A stretch of 27,241 bases of DNA, taken from positions 1 to 27,241 of the forward strand of contig JANJSW010000275.1 in NCBI GenBank assembly GCA_024711415.1, in the 5' to 3' direction. Positions 7,944-16,864 of the stretch are shown here, in pieces. The notes beneath the pieces are model-generated. The model had not been told where the DNA came from. It saw nothing but the letters and a program-made list of their open reading frames with translations, and ran no database searches. The translations under genes were made by a program, and so were the position numbers. Positions within the stretch are counted from its first letter, which is position 1, and each line of letters opens with the position of its first letter. The DNA comes from Thermomonas sp. Lineage in GTDB: Bacteria > Pseudomonadota > Gammaproteobacteria > Xanthomonadales > Xanthomonadaceae.

Positions 7944-9602
7944 ATGCTGACCCGCCTTTCGATCCGTGATTTCGCCGTCGTTGCCCATGCCGAACTGGAC
8001 TTCGGTGCGGGCCTGACCGTCGTGTCGGGCGAAACCGGCGCCGGCAAATCGCTGCTGGTGGATGCGCTGGGCTTCTTGTCCGGCGCCCGCGGCGATGCCG
8101 GGGCGGTCCGCCACGGCGCGCAGCGTGCGGAACTGTCCGCAGAGTTCGCGCTGGACGACTGCCCTGCCGCCACCTGCTGGCTCGCCGAGGCCGAACTGGA
8201 CGACGACGGCGCCTGCCAGCTGCGCCGCACCCTGCGCGCCGACGGCGGCTCCAAGGCCTGGATCAACGGGCGCAGCGTCACCATCGCCCAGCTGGCCGAA
8301 CTGGCCGCGCTGCTGGTGGAAATCCACGGCCAGCACGCCCAGCAGGCGCTGCTGGTGCGCCCGCAGCAGACCCGCCTGCTGGATGATTTCGCCCGCCATC
8401 CGGACCTGCTGGCCGCCACCGGCGAATCGGCGCGGCGCTGGAAAGCATTGCAGCAGGAACGCGACGCCCTGCTCGCCCGCGGCGACGTTGCCGAGCGCCA
8501 GGGCTGGCTGCAGCACCAGCTGGAGGAACTGCAGGCGCAGCCGCTGGAACCCGCGGTGCTGGCCGAACTCGACGCCAGCCATCGCCGCCAAGCCCACGCC
8601 GCCTCGCTGATCGCCGCCTGCGATGCAGCGCTGGAGGCACTGGGTGGCGATGACGCACTCACCGGCCGCCTGCAGCAGCTGCGCAACGGCCTGCAGCGCG
8701 AAACCGCACACGAACCGCGCCTATCGGAAGTCGATGCGATGCTCGACTCCGCCGCCATCCAGCTCGACGAAGCGCTGGCGCTGATGCAGCGCATCCGCGA
8801 CGACCTCGAGCTGGATCCCGACGCGCTGGCCGAAATCGAACGCCAGCTCGTCCGCGTGCAGGACCTGGCGCGCAAGCATCGCGTCACCCCGGACAAACTG
8901 GCGGCACACCGCGACGCGCTGGCCGCGGAGCTGGAGTCACTGGCCGATGCCGACGCGCGCCTGCAGCGCCTCGACCGCGACATCGCCGCCGCGCTGGCGG
9001 AGTGGCGCACTGCCGCCACCGCCCTCGCCGCCTCGCGCCGCAAGGCGGGCGACGCACTGGGCGTGGCCATCAGCGCGCTGATCGGCGAGCTGGGCATGCA
9101 GGGCGGCCGCTTCGAAGTGGCGCTGGAAGCCAACGCCAGCGACAGCCCCGACCCGAACGGCAGCGAGCGCGCGGAATTCCTCGTCTCGGCCAACCCCGGC
9201 CAGCCGCCGCGCCCGCTACGCAAGGTCGCCTCCGGCGGCGAGCTCTCGCGGGTGTCACTGGCGATCGAGGTGGCCACGCAGGGCCAGGATGCCGCCGCGA
9301 CACTGGTGTTCGACGAAGTCGATGCCGGCATTGGCGGCGCCGTGGCCGCCGCGGTCGGCGCCAAGCTGCGCCAGCTTGGCACATCGAAGCAGGTGCTGTG
9401 CGTGACCCACCAACCGCAGGTCGCTGCCGCCGGCCACGCCCAATACCGCGTCAGCAAGGCCGCGCAGGACGGCATCACCCAGTCCTCGGTAGCCGCGCTG
9501 GATACCACCGGGCGCGTGGACGAGATCGCCCGCATGGTCGGCGGTGCAGATGTCAGCAAGGAAGCCCGTGCCGCGGCGAAGAAGCTGCTGGACGGCCACT
9601 GA
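7944..9602 (+). CDS. recN: DNA repair protein RecN
   Basis: SMC-like ATPase that acts at double-strand breaks. The 552-aa product is full length. The ATP-binding head is split: Walker A GETGAGKS at 29-36, ABC signature SGGELSRV near 429, and Walker B LVFDEVDAGIGG near 454. Between them lie a Gln/Leu/Glu-rich antiparallel coiled coil (about 150-350) and the family motif NPGQPPRPLRKVASGGE. Later VTHQPQVAA contains the switch histidine. ATG at 7944 gives the normal MLTRLSIRDFAVV start. It is divergent from hrcA. The next gene starts 37 bp downstream but has its own promoter-like box. Confidence 0.98.
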   Translation: MLTRLSIRDFAVVAHAELDFGAGLTVVSGETGAGKSLLVDALGFLSGARGDAGAVRHGAQRAELSAEFALDDCPAATCWLAEAELDDDGACQLRRTLRADGGSKAWINGRSVTIAQLAELAALLVEIHGQHAQQALLVRPQQTRLLDDFARHPDLLAATGESARRWKALQQERDALLARGDVAERQGWLQHQLEELQAQPLEPAVLAELDASHRRQAHAASLIAACDAALEALGGDDALTGRLQQLRNGLQRETAHEPRLSEVDAMLDSAAIQLDEALALMQRIRDDLELDPDALAEIERQLVRVQDLARKHRVTPDKLAAHRDALAAELESLADADARLQRLDRDIAAALAEWRTAATALAASRRKAGDALGVAISALIGELGMQGGRFEVALEANASDSPDPNGSERAEFLVSANPGQPPRPLRKVASGGELSRVSLAIEVATQGQDAAATLVFDEVDAGIGGAVAAAVGAKLRQLGTSKQVLCVTHQPQVAAAGHAQYRVSKAAQDGITQSSVAALDTTGRVDEIARMVGGADVSKEARAAAKKLLDGH

Positions 9603-9627
9603 GCTCAACCGGCGCGCGCATTGGCCC

Positions 9628-9633
9628 TAGAAT
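9628..9633 (+). promoter_or_regulatory. -10 box of the kynurenine operon, leaderless type
   Basis: TAGAAT, a 5/6 match to the -10 consensus, ends 6 nt before the ATG at 9640. The intervening CGGGCC has no Shine-Dalgarno. No good -35 was found 16-18 nt upstream, so an activator may be needed. This is the third start in the window with the same box-to-ATG geometry. Confidence 0.5.
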
Positions 9634-9639
9634 CGGGCC

Positions 9640-10650
9640 ATGCTCAAGATCGACACCCACGCCCACTACCTGCCGCGCGACTGGCCGGACCTTGCCACCA
9701 AGTACGGCGACAACCGCTTCCCGGTGATCCACCACGGCGATGACGGCCGCCACCGGATCTACAAGGACGGCAAGTTCTTCCGCGAGATCTGGCCGAAGAC
9801 CTGGGACCCGCAGATCCGCATCGACGACTACGCCGGCTTCGGCGTGCAGGTGCAGGTGCTGTCCACCGTGCCGGTGATGTTCAGCTACTGGGCCAAGGCG
9901 CACCAGGCGCTGGTGCTGCACAAGTCGCTCAACGACCACATGGCGCAGACCTGCCGCGACTTCCCGCGCCATTACGCCGGCATCGGCACGGTGCCGATGC
10001 AATCGCCGCAACTCGCCGTGCGCGAGCTGGAGCGTTGCATGGACGAGCTGGGCCTGCAGGGCGTGCAGATCGGCTCGCACATCGGCGACTGGAACCTGGA
10101 TGCACCCGAGCTGTTCGAGTTCTTCGAGGCCGCCGCCGATCTGGACGCGGCCATCCTCGTGCACCCCTGGGACATGATGGGCGCCGAGTCGATGCCGAAA
10201 TACTGGCTGCCGTGGCTGGTCGGCATGCCCGCCGAGCAGTCGCGCGCCGCCTGCTGCCTGGTGTTCGGCGGCGTGCTGGAACGCCTGCCGAAACTGCGCA
10301 TCGCGCTGGCCCACGGCGGCGGCAGCTTCCCGTACACCATCGGCCGGATCGAGCACGGGTTCAACATGCGCCCCGACCTCGTCGCCACCGACAATTTCCG
10401 CAATCCGCGCGAGTACCTGAAGCGCCTGTACTTCGATTCCTGGGTGGCCGATGACGCCGCGCTGCGCTACCTGCTCGAAGCCTGCGGCAGCGACCGGGTG
10501 ATGCTGGGCACCGACTATCCGTTCCCGCTGGGCGAGCAGGTGCCGGGCGAAGGCATCGAACGGCTCGGCCTGGCCGACGCGCAGCGCGCACGGCTTTACC
10601 ACGGCACCGCGCTGGAATGGCTGGGCCTGTCCGCATCGAGGTTTGCATGA
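9640..10650 (+). CDS. nbaD: 2-amino-3-carboxymuconate-6-semialdehyde decarboxylase (ACMSD)
   Basis: Metal-dependent amidohydrolase-fold decarboxylase that converts the ring-cleavage product of 3-hydroxyanthranilate to 2-aminomuconate semialdehyde, steering it away from quinolinate and NAD. The 336-aa length is typical. Expected metal ligands are present: HxH at residues 7 and 9 (DTHAHY), H175 (LVHPWDM) and D292 (GTDYPFPLG). H225 in [10 protein letters not shown] fits the catalytic histidine. WPKTWDP and the HHGDDGRH segment also match the family. Its stop overlaps the kynureninase start (ATGA), so translation is probably coupled. The 3-hydroxyanthranilate dioxygenase that makes its substrate is not in the window. 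The symbol follows the Pseudomonas nitrobenzoate pathway gene. Confidence 0.92.
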   Translation: MLKIDTHAHYLPRDWPDLATKYGDNRFPVIHHGDDGRHRIYKDGKFFREIWPKTWDPQIRIDDYAGFGVQVQVLSTVPVMFSYWAKAHQALVLHKSLNDHMAQTCRDFPRHYAGIGTVPMQSPQLAVRELERCMDELGLQGVQIGSHIGDWNLDAPELFEFFEAAADLDAAILVHPWDMMGAESMPKYWLPWLVGMPAEQSRAACCLVFGGVLERLPKLRIALAHGGGSFPYTIGRIEHGFNMRPDLVATDNFRNPREYLKRLYFDSWVADDAALRYLLEACGSDRVMLGTDYPFPLGEQVPGEGIERLGLADAQRARLYHGTALEWLGLSASRFA

Positions 10651-11921
10651 CCGAGCTCTACACCGACCACCACGCGTCCGCGCTCGACGCGGCCGACCCG
10701 CTGCGCCACTTCCGCGACGAGTTCCACCTGCCGCTGCACGACGGCGCGCCACAGGCCTATTTCGTCGGCAACTCGCTGGGCCTGCAGCCGAAGGGCGCCC
10801 GCGCGCACGTCGAGGAGGTACTGGACAAATGGGCGCGCGAGGCGGTGGAAGGGCACTTCACCGGCAGCGCGCAGTGGATGCCCTACCACGAGCTGGTGCG
10901 CGATCCGCTGGCCCGCGTGGTCGGCGCGCAGCCGCAGGAAGTGGTGGCGATGAACTCGCTGACCGCCAACCTGCATTTCATGCTGGTCAGCTTCTACCGC
11001 CCCACCCGCGAGCGCCCAGTGCTGCTGATGGAGGCCGGCGCATTCTCCTCCGACCGCTACGCGCTGGAATCGCAGGTGCGCTTCCATGGCTTCGATCCCG
11101 CCGAGGCGCTGGTCGAAGTGGCGCCGGACAACGCCGACGGCACCTTCTCGATGGCCGCCATCGAGCGCGCCATCGCCGAGCATGGCCCGCGGCTGGCCAC
11201 CATCGTGTGGCCGGGCGTGCAGTACCGCACCGGGCAGGCCTTCGACCTCAAGGAAATCGCGCGGCTGGGGCATGCGGCCGGCGCGGTGGTGGGCTTCGAC
11301 CTCGCCCACGGCGTCGGCAACCTGCCGCTGCAACTGCACGACGCCGACGCCGATTTCGCGGTCTGGTGCCACTACAAATACATGAACGCCGGGCCCGGCG
11401 CGGTGGCCGGCTGCTTCGTCCACGAGCGCCATGCCCGCACCGACCGCCCGCGCTTCGCCGGCTGGTGGGGCAACGATGCGTCGGTGCGCTTCAGGATGGG
11501 CCCGCAGTTCTCGCCGACGCCCGGCGCCGACGGCTGGCAGCTGTCCAACCCGCCGATCCTGGGCCTGGCGCCGCTGCGCGCCTCGCTGGAGCAGTTCGAC
11601 CGCGCCACGTTGCCGGCGCTGCGGGCGAAGTCGGAACGGCTCACCGGCTACCTCGAGCAACTGATCGACACTGGCCTACGCGACGTGCTGCAGGTGGCCA
11701 CGCCGCGCGATCCCGTGCAGCGCGGCTGCCAGCTTTCGATCCGCGTGATCGGCGGCCGTGAGCGCGGCCGCGACCTGTTCGATTTCCTCGCCGCGCGCGG
11801 CGTGCTGGGGGACTGGCGCGAGCCGGACGTGATCCGCATCTCGCCGGTGCCGCTGTACAACAGCTTTGCCGACGTGCTGCGCTTCGCCCGTACCGTCAAG
11901 GAGTGGCGCGATGGGCGCTGA
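10647..11921 (+). CDS. kynU: kynureninase
   Basis: PLP-dependent hydrolase that cleaves 3-hydroxykynurenine to 3-hydroxyanthranilate and alanine (or kynurenine to anthranilate). The 424-aa product has the N-terminal [13 protein letters not shown] motif, [13 protein letters not shown] for the phosphate loop, FDLAHGVGN with the PLP-binding Asp, and the Schiff-base lysine K244 in [20 protein letters not shown] and [15 protein letters not shown] are also family sequences. I chose ATG at 10647, overlapping the ACMSD stop by 4 bp, over an in-frame upstream codon at 10617 that lies inside ACMSD. Its 3' end overlaps kmo by 11 bp. Confidence 0.96.
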   Translation: MTELYTDHHASALDAADPLRHFRDEFHLPLHDGAPQAYFVGNSLGLQPKGARAHVEEVLDKWAREAVEGHFTGSAQWMPYHELVRDPLARVVGAQPQEVVAMNSLTANLHFMLVSFYRPTRERPVLLMEAGAFSSDRYALESQVRFHGFDPAEALVEVAPDNADGTFSMAAIERAIAEHGPRLATIVWPGVQYRTGQAFDLKEIARLGHAAGAVVGFDLAHGVGNLPLQLHDADADFAVWCHYKYMNAGPGAVAGCFVHERHARTDRPRFAGWWGNDASVRFRMGPQFSPTPGADGWQLSNPPILGLAPLRASLEQFDRATLPALRAKSERLTGYLEQLIDTGLRDVLQVATPRDPVQRGCQLSIRVIGGRERGRDLFDFLAARGVLGDWREPDVIRISPVPLYNSFADVLRFARTVKEWRDGR

Positions 11922-13257
11922 GCGCGATATCACCATCATCGGTGGCGGCCTGGCCGGCGCCCTGCTCGCCATCCTGCTGGCCCGGCGCGGCTGGTCGGTG
12001 GACGTGTTCGAGCGACGCGGAGACCCGCGCGTGGACGGCTATGCGGGCGGTCGCTCGATCAACCTCGCGCTGGCCGAACGCGGGCTGCACGCACTGCGCC
12101 AGGCCGGTGCCGACGACGCGGTGCTGCAGCAGGCGGTGATGATGCGTGGCCGCTACGTGCATCCGCTGCACGGCGAGCCCGGCCTGCAGCGCTACGGCCG
12201 CGACGATTCGGAAGTGATCTGGTCGATCAACCGCGGCGAGCTGAACATCGTGCTGCTGACCATCGCCGAATCCCACGGCGCGCGCGTGCACTTCGACCAC
12301 GCACTGGAGCGGGTGGACTTCATCGACCGCATCGCCACCTTCCGCCACCACGAGCAGCAGATGAAGCGGCCGTTCCAGGCGTTGGTCGGCGCGGACGGCG
12401 CCGGCTCCACCCTGCGCGCGGAAATGGCGAAGGTGCAGCCGCTGGGCGAGCGCACCGAATGGCTGGATCACGGCTACAAGGAGCTGGAGATCCCGCCGGC
12501 CGCCGACGGCGGCTTCCGCATCGAGCCCAACGCGCTGCATATCTGGCCGCGCGGCCACTACATGTGCATCGCCCTGCCCAACGACGAGCGCACCTTCACG
12601 GTGACGCTGTTCATGCCGCATGCGGGCAGCTACCCCAGCTTCGAGCAGGTCCAGACCGGCGACGACGCGCTGGCGCTCTTCCAGCGCGACTTCCCCGACA
12701 CCCTGCCGCTGATCCCGGCGCTGCGCCACGATTACGATGCCAACCCGGTCGGCAGCCTGGCCACGCTTTACCTCGACCATTGGCACCTGGGTGGCCACGC
12801 GGTGCTGCTGGGCGATGCCGCGCATGCGATGGTGCCCTTCCACGGCCAGGGCATGAACTGCGCGTTCGAGGACTGCGTGGCGCTGGCCGAACACCTGGAA
12901 CGCGCGCCGGCGCTGGGCGATGCATTCGCCGCATTCGAGGCCGAGCGCAAGCCGAATGCCGAGGCGATCCAGAAGATGGCGCTGGAGAACTACATCGAGA
13001 TGCGCGACAAGGTGGACGATGCGGACTTCCTGCTCCAGCGCGAGCTGGAGCTGGCGCTGCAGGAACGCCACCCCGGCCGTTTCGTGCCGCACTATGCCAT
13101 GGTCACCTTCATGCGCATCCCCTACGCCACCGCCCTGCATCGCAGCGAAGTGCAGCGCGGGATCCTGGTCAACGCCACGCGCGGCTTGGCATCGCTGGAC
13201 GGCGTGGACTGGGCGGCAACGGATGCGGCGGTCGTGGCGCAGCTTGACCCGCTGTAG
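11911..13257 (+). CDS. kmo: kynurenine 3-monooxygenase
   Basis: FAD-dependent, NADPH-using hydroxylase that makes 3-hydroxykynurenine. The 448-aa product has the FAD-binding IIGGGLAGALLA near the N-terminus, GYAGGRSINLALAERG typical of KMO, and the second flavin motif GDAAHAMVPFHGQGMNCAFEDC near 302. The C-terminal region (PYATALHRSEVQRGIL) corresponds to the substrate-side helices, where eukaryotic enzymes add a membrane anchor; no membrane segment is seen here. ATG at 11911 is within the last codons of kynU, an 11-bp overlap pointing to coupled translation. The TAG stop lies inside the left arm of a REP-like repeat. Confidence 0.96.
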   Translation: MGAERDITIIGGGLAGALLAILLARRGWSVDVFERRGDPRVDGYAGGRSINLALAERGLHALRQAGADDAVLQQAVMMRGRYVHPLHGEPGLQRYGRDDSEVIWSINRGELNIVLLTIAESHGARVHFDHALERVDFIDRIATFRHHEQQMKRPFQALVGADGAGSTLRAEMAKVQPLGERTEWLDHGYKELEIPPAADGGFRIEPNALHIWPRGHYMCIALPNDERTFTVTLFMPHAGSYPSFEQVQTGDDALALFQRDFPDTLPLIPALRHDYDANPVGSLATLYLDHWHLGGHAVLLGDAAHAMVPFHGQGMNCAFEDCVALAEHLERAPALGDAFAAFEAERKPNAEAIQKMALENYIEMRDKVDDADFLLQRELELALQERHPGRFVPHYAMVTFMRIPYATALHRSEVQRGILVNATRGLASLDGVDWAATDAAVVAQLDPL

Positions 13258-13322
13258 GGGCGCCCCAAGGCGCGACCGACACGACATGAACCCCGATGGT
13301 CGCGGCTGAAGCCGCCCCTGCA
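13253..13322. repeat. REP-like inverted repeat between kmo and sbcB
   Basis: Two 25-nt arms, 13253-13277 and 13298-13322, are inverted copies matching at about 19 of 25 positions, with GGGGCG near the outer ends and GCGACC at the inner ends. The right arm contains GTCGCGGCTGAAGCCGC, a core familiar from repetitive extragenic palindromes in Lysobacter, Stenotrophomonas and Pseudomonas. The element fills almost the entire gap, supplies the kmo stop codon, and ends 10 nt before the sbcB start. No other copy was noticed in the window. Confidence 0.7.
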
Positions 13323-13332
13323 ACAGAGCCAC

Positions 13333-14781
13333 ATGACCGCCAGCTTCCTGTTCTACGACCTCGAAACCTTCGGCACCGACCCGCGCCGCAGCCGCATCGC
13401 GCAGTTCGCCGCGATCCGCACCGACCTCGACCTGAACGAGATCGATGCGCCGGTTGACGTGCTGGTGCGGCCCGCCGATGACCTGCTGCCCTCGCCCGGC
13501 GCCAGCTTGGTCACCGGGCTGGCGCCGCAGGCCTTGCTCCGCGATGGTGTCACCGAAGCCGCTGCATTCGCCCGCATCGCCGACGAAATGGGCCAGCCCG
13601 GCACCTGCAGCGTGGGCTACAACTCGCTGCGCTTCGACGATGAATTCGTCCGCTACGGGCTGTACCGCAATTTCCACGATCCGTACGAACGGGAGTGGCG
13701 CGGCGGCAACTCGCGCTGGGACCTGCTCGACGCCCTGCGGCTGATGCATGCGCTGCGCCCCGACGGTCTGGTCTGGCGCCAGCGCGAGGACGACAAGGGC
13801 ACCAGCTTTCGCCTTGAGCACCTGGCCGAGGACAACGGCCTGCGCGAAGGCATGGCGCACGAAGCCCTGAGTGACGTGCGCGCGCTGATCGGGGTGGCGC
13901 GTCGTTTCAAACAGGCCCAGCCGCGACTGTGGGATTACGCCCTGCGCCTGCGCGACAAGCGCTTTGCCGCCTCGCTGCTGGACACGGTGGCGATGACGCC
14001 GCTGCTGCACGTCTCGCAGCGCTATCCGGCATCGCGCCTGTGCGCCGCCCCGGTGCTGCCGCTGGCACGGCATCCGCAGATCGATTCGCGGGTGGTGGTG
14101 TTCGACCTCGACGCCGATCCGGAACCGCTGCTGGCGCTGGACGCCGACGCCATCGCCGCGCGCCTGTATGTCCGCCAGGAGGACCTGCCCGAAGGCGAGC
14201 TGCGCATCCCGCTGAAGGAGGTGCATACCAACAAGTGTCCGGCGCTGGTGCGCTGGGACCACCTGCGCCCGGACGACTTCGCCCGGCTCGGCGTCGATGT
14301 CGGCCTGGCCGAAGCGCGCGCGCAGCGCCTGCGCGCAGCCGGCCCGGCGCTGGCGGAAAAGATCCGCCGCGTGTTCGCGCGCGAGCGGCCGGCCGCGCCG
14401 GTCGACCCCGATGCCGCGCTGTACGACGGCTTCCTCGGCGATGGCGACAAGCGCCTGTTCGCCCAGCTGCGTGGGACCCCGCCGCATCTGCTGGGGCGCG
14501 CAAGCTTCGCCTTCCGCGACCCGCGCCTGCCGGAACTCCTGTTCCGCTACCGCGCGCGCAACTGGCCGGAAACCCTGCTGCCGGCGGAGCGCGCCGACTG
14601 GGACGCCTATCGCCGCCGCCGGCTGCTGACCGACGCCGGGCTGTCGGAACTGACGCTGGCGCAGTACCGCGAGGACATCGCCCGGCTGCGCGAGGCGCAC
14701 GCCGACGCACCCGAGCGACTGACCCTGCTCGACCAGCTTTCAGCCTGGGGCGACTTGATCGCCGCCGGACTGGACGGCTGA
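13333..14781 (+). CDS. sbcB: exodeoxyribonuclease I
   Basis: 3'-5' single-strand DNA exonuclease used in recombination and mismatch repair; 482 aa, near E. coli ExoI length. DEDDh catalytic residues are visible: D9 and E11 in FYDLETFG, D102 in YNSLRFDDEF, H176 and D181 in AHEALSDVRA. The family sequences RNFHDPYEREW and NSRWDLLDALR follow the second motif. The central SH3-like and C-terminal helical regions (VHTNKCPALVRWDHL, LFRYRARNWPETL) are also present. ATG at 13333 starts just before FYDLET and fits the family. There is no strong Shine-Dalgarno (only AGAG). Confidence 0.95.
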   Translation: MTASFLFYDLETFGTDPRRSRIAQFAAIRTDLDLNEIDAPVDVLVRPADDLLPSPGASLVTGLAPQALLRDGVTEAAAFARIADEMGQPGTCSVGYNSLRFDDEFVRYGLYRNFHDPYEREWRGGNSRWDLLDALRLMHALRPDGLVWRQREDDKGTSFRLEHLAEDNGLREGMAHEALSDVRALIGVARRFKQAQPRLWDYALRLRDKRFAASLLDTVAMTPLLHVSQRYPASRLCAAPVLPLARHPQIDSRVVVFDLDADPEPLLALDADAIAARLYVRQEDLPEGELRIPLKEVHTNKCPALVRWDHLRPDDFARLGVDVGLAEARAQRLRAAGPALAEKIRRVFARERPAAPVDPDAALYDGFLGDGDKRLFAQLRGTPPHLLGRASFAFRDPRLPELLFRYRARNWPETLLPAERADWDAYRRRRLLTDAGLSELTLAQYREDIARLREAHADAPERLTLLDQLSAWGDLIAAGLDG

Positions 14782-14784
14782 CCG

Positions 14785-14790
14785 CTACAC
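14785..14790 (+). promoter_or_regulatory. -10 box of the DUF2939 gene
   Basis: TACACT, a 4/6 match, lies 26 nt upstream of the GTG start, directly after the sbcB stop. No convincing -35 precedes it. Confidence 0.3.
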
Positions 14791-14816
14791 TGGCGCAGGA
14801 CTTCCGGAGCCGCACC

Positions 14817-15356
14817 GTGTCGAACAAGCTGAAGTGGATCCTGGTGATCGTGATCGGCCTGCTGCTGGCCCTGTTCGCCTATGCCGCGGCCGGCCCCTAC
14901 CTGGCCGTCAACGGCATCCGCAACCTTGTCGCCGGCAAGCAGTACGGCGAACTCTGGCGTTTTGTCGATTTCGACCGCCTGCGCGAAGACCTGCGTCCGC
15001 AGGTGCAGGAACGGATCGCCCGCGGCATCATCGGGCGCGTCGGCCCGGGCCAGACCGGCAAGGCGGTCGGCGAACTCACCGCGATGGTGACGAAACCGGC
15101 GGTCGACGCGATGGTGTCGCCGCAGGGCGTCGCCACCCTGCTCACCGGCAGCGCGTTGGCGCGGGAACTGACGGGCAAGGTCGAAGCGAATGGCAAGGCG
15201 CGCGCCACCGACCCGCTGGAAGGTGCGGACACCCGTTTCGAATCGATCTCGCTATTCACCGCCACCGTCGACAACGCCGAAGGAAAGCCGGTGGTGTTCG
15301 AATTCCACCGCGACGGACTGTCGTGGAAACTGGCGGGACTGCGCCTGCCCGAATAG
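14817..15356 (+). CDS. DUF2939 membrane-anchored protein
   Basis: A 179-aa protein with one N-terminal membrane segment (residues about 5-24, WILVIVIGLLLALFAYAAAG) and a periplasmic or extracytoplasmic remainder. The sequences GPYLAVNGIRNLVAG and LWRFVDFDRLREDLRPQVQERI match the DUF2939 pattern as I know it. The end, HRDGLSWKLAGLRLPE, has the family's terminal tryptophan and proline. No function is known. The start is GTG at 14817, preceded by GGAG 7 nt upstream; it directly precedes the membrane segment. It is convergent with the polymerase gene, with 54 bp between the stops and no clear terminator in that gap. Confidence 0.8.
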   Translation: MSNKLKWILVIVIGLLLALFAYAAAGPYLAVNGIRNLVAGKQYGELWRFVDFDRLREDLRPQVQERIARGIIGRVGPGQTGKAVGELTAMVTKPAVDAMVSPQGVATLLTGSALARELTGKVEANGKARATDPLEGADTRFESISLFTATVDNAEGKPVVFEFHRDGLSWKLAGLRLPE

Positions 15357-15410
15357 TGCGGGCACTGCGCGGCCCGCCGCTGCACCCGCCAGGTGGCGCA
15401 GCGTGACGCG

Positions 15411-16772
15411 TCAATCGTCGCCAGCCCCGGCGGCGTGATGGCGACGGCCGGTGCGGGGACGCGCATCGGCCAGGCAGCCCAGCATCAGGCCGGCCAGCGC
15501 GCCGGTGGTCGACATCAGTGCCAGCGTGCGCAAGGGATAGTCCGCCCACGAATGCGCCAGCACCGCGCAGATCGCGGCGAAACAGCCGGCGGCCAGCGCG
15601 GCGCTGCGCCCTTCGCTGCGGACCAGTCGCCAGCCGCATACCGCCAGCAGCACCAGCACCAGCGCCAGCACCGCCATGCCCGCCCAACCGGTGGCCAGCC
15701 ACCACTGCGCATATTCGTTGTGCGCGTGGTTGACGTAGTTGGCCAACTGCAGCTGCGGCGGCGCCGCCTGCGCGAATACCGGCACGAACGCACCGATGCC
15801 GGCGCCAAGCGGCGCCTGGGCCTGGCCCGCCTTGAGCGTGGCCGCTGCCATGAGATGGCGCAGTTCCTCGGCCTGGTCGACGGCCATCCACCCCATCGCC
15901 GCATGCCCCCCGACCACGGCGAGCGCCACCACGGACGCCGCGAGCATGGCGGAGCGGCGGCTGCGGCCGATTTCGCGCAACCGCAGCGCGCCGGTGAGCA
16001 ATAGCGCCAGCGCCAGTGCAGGCAACGCGATGGCCATGCCGGCGCGCGACGTGGACAGCGGCACCATCAACAGGAAGAACCCCGCCAGCCCCAGGTACCA
16101 CCAGCGGCGGTACGGATGGGCCTGGCCGCGACGTGCGCGCAGGCGGGCTTCCGCAGCCAGTGCCACCGCCAGCACCATGCCGATGATGCAGGCGGTCGCC
16201 TGGTGGTTGGTATTGGCCAGAAGGCCGCCGAAACCGGCATCGAAATCCTGGTAAAGGCGCAGGGTGCTGTCGCGCGGCAGCCCCGCCTGGAAGAACGCGA
16301 ACATCACGTTGATCGCCAGCAGCACCACCACCGCCTGCACCAGCCGACGCCGCTGCGAACCGGTCAACGCCGCTGCGGCGAGGAAGGCGGCCAGCGCCGG
16401 CAGTAATGCCCACAGTCCCTGTTCGGTGGCGAACGGGGCAAGGCTCCAGTGCGGCGCCACCTGCACCCCGGCACTGGCCAAGTCCGTCTGCAGCAGCTGC
16501 CGTGCCGGGGCGGACGTTCCGCCGTCGATCGGCAGCAGCTGCATGATCGGCACCAGCAATATCAGGCTCGCCGCCGCGATGCCCCACCCCACCTGACGCG
16601 ACACGCCGTCTTCGCCCAGCACCGCGACCGCCAGCAGCAGCACCGGCAGCGCTAACAGCTGCAACCATTCGTCGATGGCGGTGTTGTCGGCAGTCACGCC
16701 GCCGCCCAGCCAGCAAGCGGTCAGCAGGATGAGGACAGCGGGCAGCAACAGGCGGCGGATGGACTCGGGCAT
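15411..16772 (-). CDS. O-antigen ligase / Wzy-type polymerase family membrane protein
   Basis: A 453-aa polytopic protein with about ten to twelve hydrophobic segments, for example LLLPAVLILLTACWLGGG, LLALPVLLLAVAVLG and WWYLGLAGFFLLMVP. The region NTNHQATACIIGMVLAVAL followed by LSTSRAGMAIALPALALALLL is the Wzy_C core, and NYVNHAHNEYAQWW near 320 is the conserved H-x-x-H/N-E signature. Such proteins polymerise or ligate lipid-linked sugars on the periplasmic face. The Wza and Wzc genes upstream favour an exopolysaccharide polymerase. I chose ATG at 16772 (MPESIRRLLL) over an in-frame TTG at 16835 that lies next to a terminator. It is the last gene of the module, behind a terminator, so it needs its own promoter or read-through. 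Confidence 0.85.
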   Translation of the reverse strand: MPESIRRLLLPAVLILLTACWLGGGVTADNTAIDEWLQLLALPVLLLAVAVLGEDGVSRQVGWGIAAASLILLVPIMQLLPIDGGTSAPARQLLQTDLASAGVQVAPHWSLAPFATEQGLWALLPALAAFLAAAALTGSQRRRLVQAVVVLLAINVMFAFFQAGLPRDSTLRLYQDFDAGFGGLLANTNHQATACIIGMVLAVALAAEARLRARRGQAHPYRRWWYLGLAGFFLLMVPLSTSRAGMAIALPALALALLLTGALRLREIGRSRRSAMLAASVVALAVVGGHAAMGWMAVDQAEELRHLMAAATLKAGQAQAPLGAGIGAFVPVFAQAAPPQLQLANYVNHAHNEYAQWWLATGWAGMAVLALVLVLLAVCGWRLVRSEGRSAALAAGCFAAICAVLAHSWADYPLRTLALMSTTGALAGLMLGCLADARPRTGRRHHAAGAGDD

Positions 16773-16803
16773 CGGCAAACGGGTTCCGGCAACGGGAAAC
16801 GAA

Positions 16804-16831
16804 ACAGGGCAGGTCTTTCGACCTGCCCTGT
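16804..16831 (-). terminator. rho-independent terminator after the FecR-like gene
   Basis: A perfect 11-bp stem (16804-16814 with 16821-16831) with a 6-nt loop is followed on the minus strand by TTTCGTTTCCC. It lies 34 bp past the stop of the small secreted protein gene and before the polymerase gene. Confidence 0.8.
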
Positions 16832-16864
16832 CCAATCAAGCATGAAGCGCGCTAGGCGCCGTCA

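Noticed and set aside
6815..9559. 914-residue minus-strand open frame spanning hrcA and the antisense of recN
   Set aside because: Only the last 350 residues are HrcA. The upstream Ser/Ala/Arg-rich part is the reverse complement of recN.
11896..14700. 934-residue minus-strand open frame opposite kmo and sbcB
   Set aside because: It is antisense to two well-supported genes and crosses the REP-like repeat; no domain is visible.
15357..15410. Terminator between the convergent DUF2939 and polymerase genes
   Set aside because: The gap is GC-rich with short self-complementary bits, but no stem followed by a T-run on either strand.
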